Shown here one piece after another: positions 63,672 to 64,000 of a stretch of DNA of 64,000 bases. The stretch comes from Actinomycetospora endophytica (lineage in GTDB: Bacteria; Actinomycetota; Actinomycetes; Mycobacteriales; Pseudonocardiaceae), in contig NZ_JAJNDB010000006.1 of assembly GCF_021026375.1 (NCBI RefSeq), positions 62,001-126,000 on the forward strand, in the 5' to 3' direction. Numbering within the stretch: the stretch's first letter is position 1; each line of letters opens with the position of its first letter. Both the position numbers and the translations under genes were made by a program. The notes under the pieces are model-generated. The model was not told where the DNA came from. It searched no databases and saw nothing but the letters and a program-made list of their open reading frames with translations.

Positions 63672-64000
63672 TTACTCCGGACGGGCCAGCGCGGCAAGAC
63701 GACGGGCGCGCGAGGACCACGTCCACGCGGCCTGCATCCACCGTCGGCCCGCGGCGCCCGCCGTCGCCGCCGCGTCCGGGTCGGCGAGCAGGTCCCCCAC
63801 GACCTCGGCGACGTCGGCCGGGTCGCGGCCGTCGGTGAGCCGGCCGGTCCTGGTCCCGGGCGGGCCGCCGAGCACGGTCTCCGGGGCGCCGCCGGAGCGC
63901 CCCGCGACCACCGGCACCCCGCACGCCGACGCCTCGAGCAGCACGATCCCCAGCCCCTCGACGTCGAGGCCGCCGCCCAGGGTGCGACACGGCAGGGCGA
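63672..64000 (-). CDS. pimB': GDP-mannose-dependent mannosyltransferase PimB', C-terminal part (runs off right edge)
   Basis: The last 109 codons of a GT4 glycosyltransferase. LGGGLDVEGLGIVLLEASAC with GVPVVAGRSGGAPETVLGG is the nucleotide-sugar binding region including the EGLGIVLLE (Ex7E) motif. DPADVAEVVGDLLADPDAAA and WTWSSRARRLAALARPE match the C-terminus of PimB' (Rv2188c), which adds the second mannose to phosphatidylinositol mannoside. Convergence on fadD15 is the same as in mycobacteria. The N-terminal acceptor domain lies outside the window. Confidence 0.93.
   Translation of the reverse strand, partial: ALPCRTLGGGLDVEGLGIVLLEASACGVPVVAGRSGGAPETVLGGPPGTRTGRLTDGRDPADVAEVVGDLLADPDAAATAGAAGRRWMQAAWTWSSRARRLAALARPE

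Overview
The window is very GC-rich, with codon third positions almost all G or C, many GTG starts and intergenic hairpins without T-tracts. Gene content and order point to an actinobacterium of the Pseudonocardiales (a Pseudonocardia- or Actinomycetospora-like organism). Wag31/DivIVA, SepF, a meso-diaminopimelate-type MurE, PknL, a FadD15-like ligase and PimB' are all present. From about 11 kb to the right edge the order follows the Mycobacterium tuberculosis Rv2144c-Rv2188c interval closely, with informative insertions and losses. This synteny is recalled knowledge, not a search result.

Layout. 1-8.6 kb (minus strand): the 5' part of dnaE, a small Cys-rich ORF, a dapA-like gene, a cupin, malate dehydrogenase, a type II NADH dehydrogenase, a membrane-anchored unknown, rluD and lspA. 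8.7-13.9 kb: a cation/proton antiporter, a methyltransferase, a collagen-like membrane protein (Rv2144c position) and wag31/divIVA. 14.3-38.8 kb: the division and cell wall (dcw) cluster read leftwards: mraZ, rsmH, ftsL, ftsI, [GNAT/TetR], murE, murF, mraY, murD, ftsW, murG, murC, ftsQ, [two secreted proteins], ftsZ, pgeF, yggS, sepF. Most mur/fts junctions are 1-4 nt start-stop overlaps. Two insertions break the cluster: a divergent TetR/GNAT pair with a perfect palindromic operator between ftsI and murE, and a pair of exported proteins (double-psi beta-barrel plus SH3; polysaccharide-lyase-like) between ftsQ and ftsZ that share a related N-terminal module. No YggT gene lies between sepF and divIVA.

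39.4-64 kb: DUF3040 protein, methyltransferase, ParA, a HEPN-type protein and DUF6504 (next to a perfect LexA-type SOS box), GNAT, LppM-like lipoprotein, metF, then a prenyl synthase-crtI-crtB carotenoid operon in place of the mycobacterial mannosyltransferase. Next come the Rv2175c-like DNA-binding protein and PknL, class II DAHP synthase, a hydroxyacid dehydrogenase, RNase AS, a PlsC acyltransferase, an esterase pair, a ROK kinase, the Rv2183c-Rv2186c-like block (CxxC protein, ArsA-like ATPase, SRPBCC proteins, plus a phosphoesterase), fadD15 and the 3' end of pimB'.

Non-coding highlights: a dispersed family of ~59-bp elements ending in TGATCA (seven copies, two pairs with exactly 83-bp spacing), a 33-bp repeat used as coding sequence twice inside murC, a 10-bp-periodic MraZ operator, several large convergent-gene hairpins, and a probable CTG start for ftsQ. 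No tRNA, rRNA, CRISPR array or transposase was seen.
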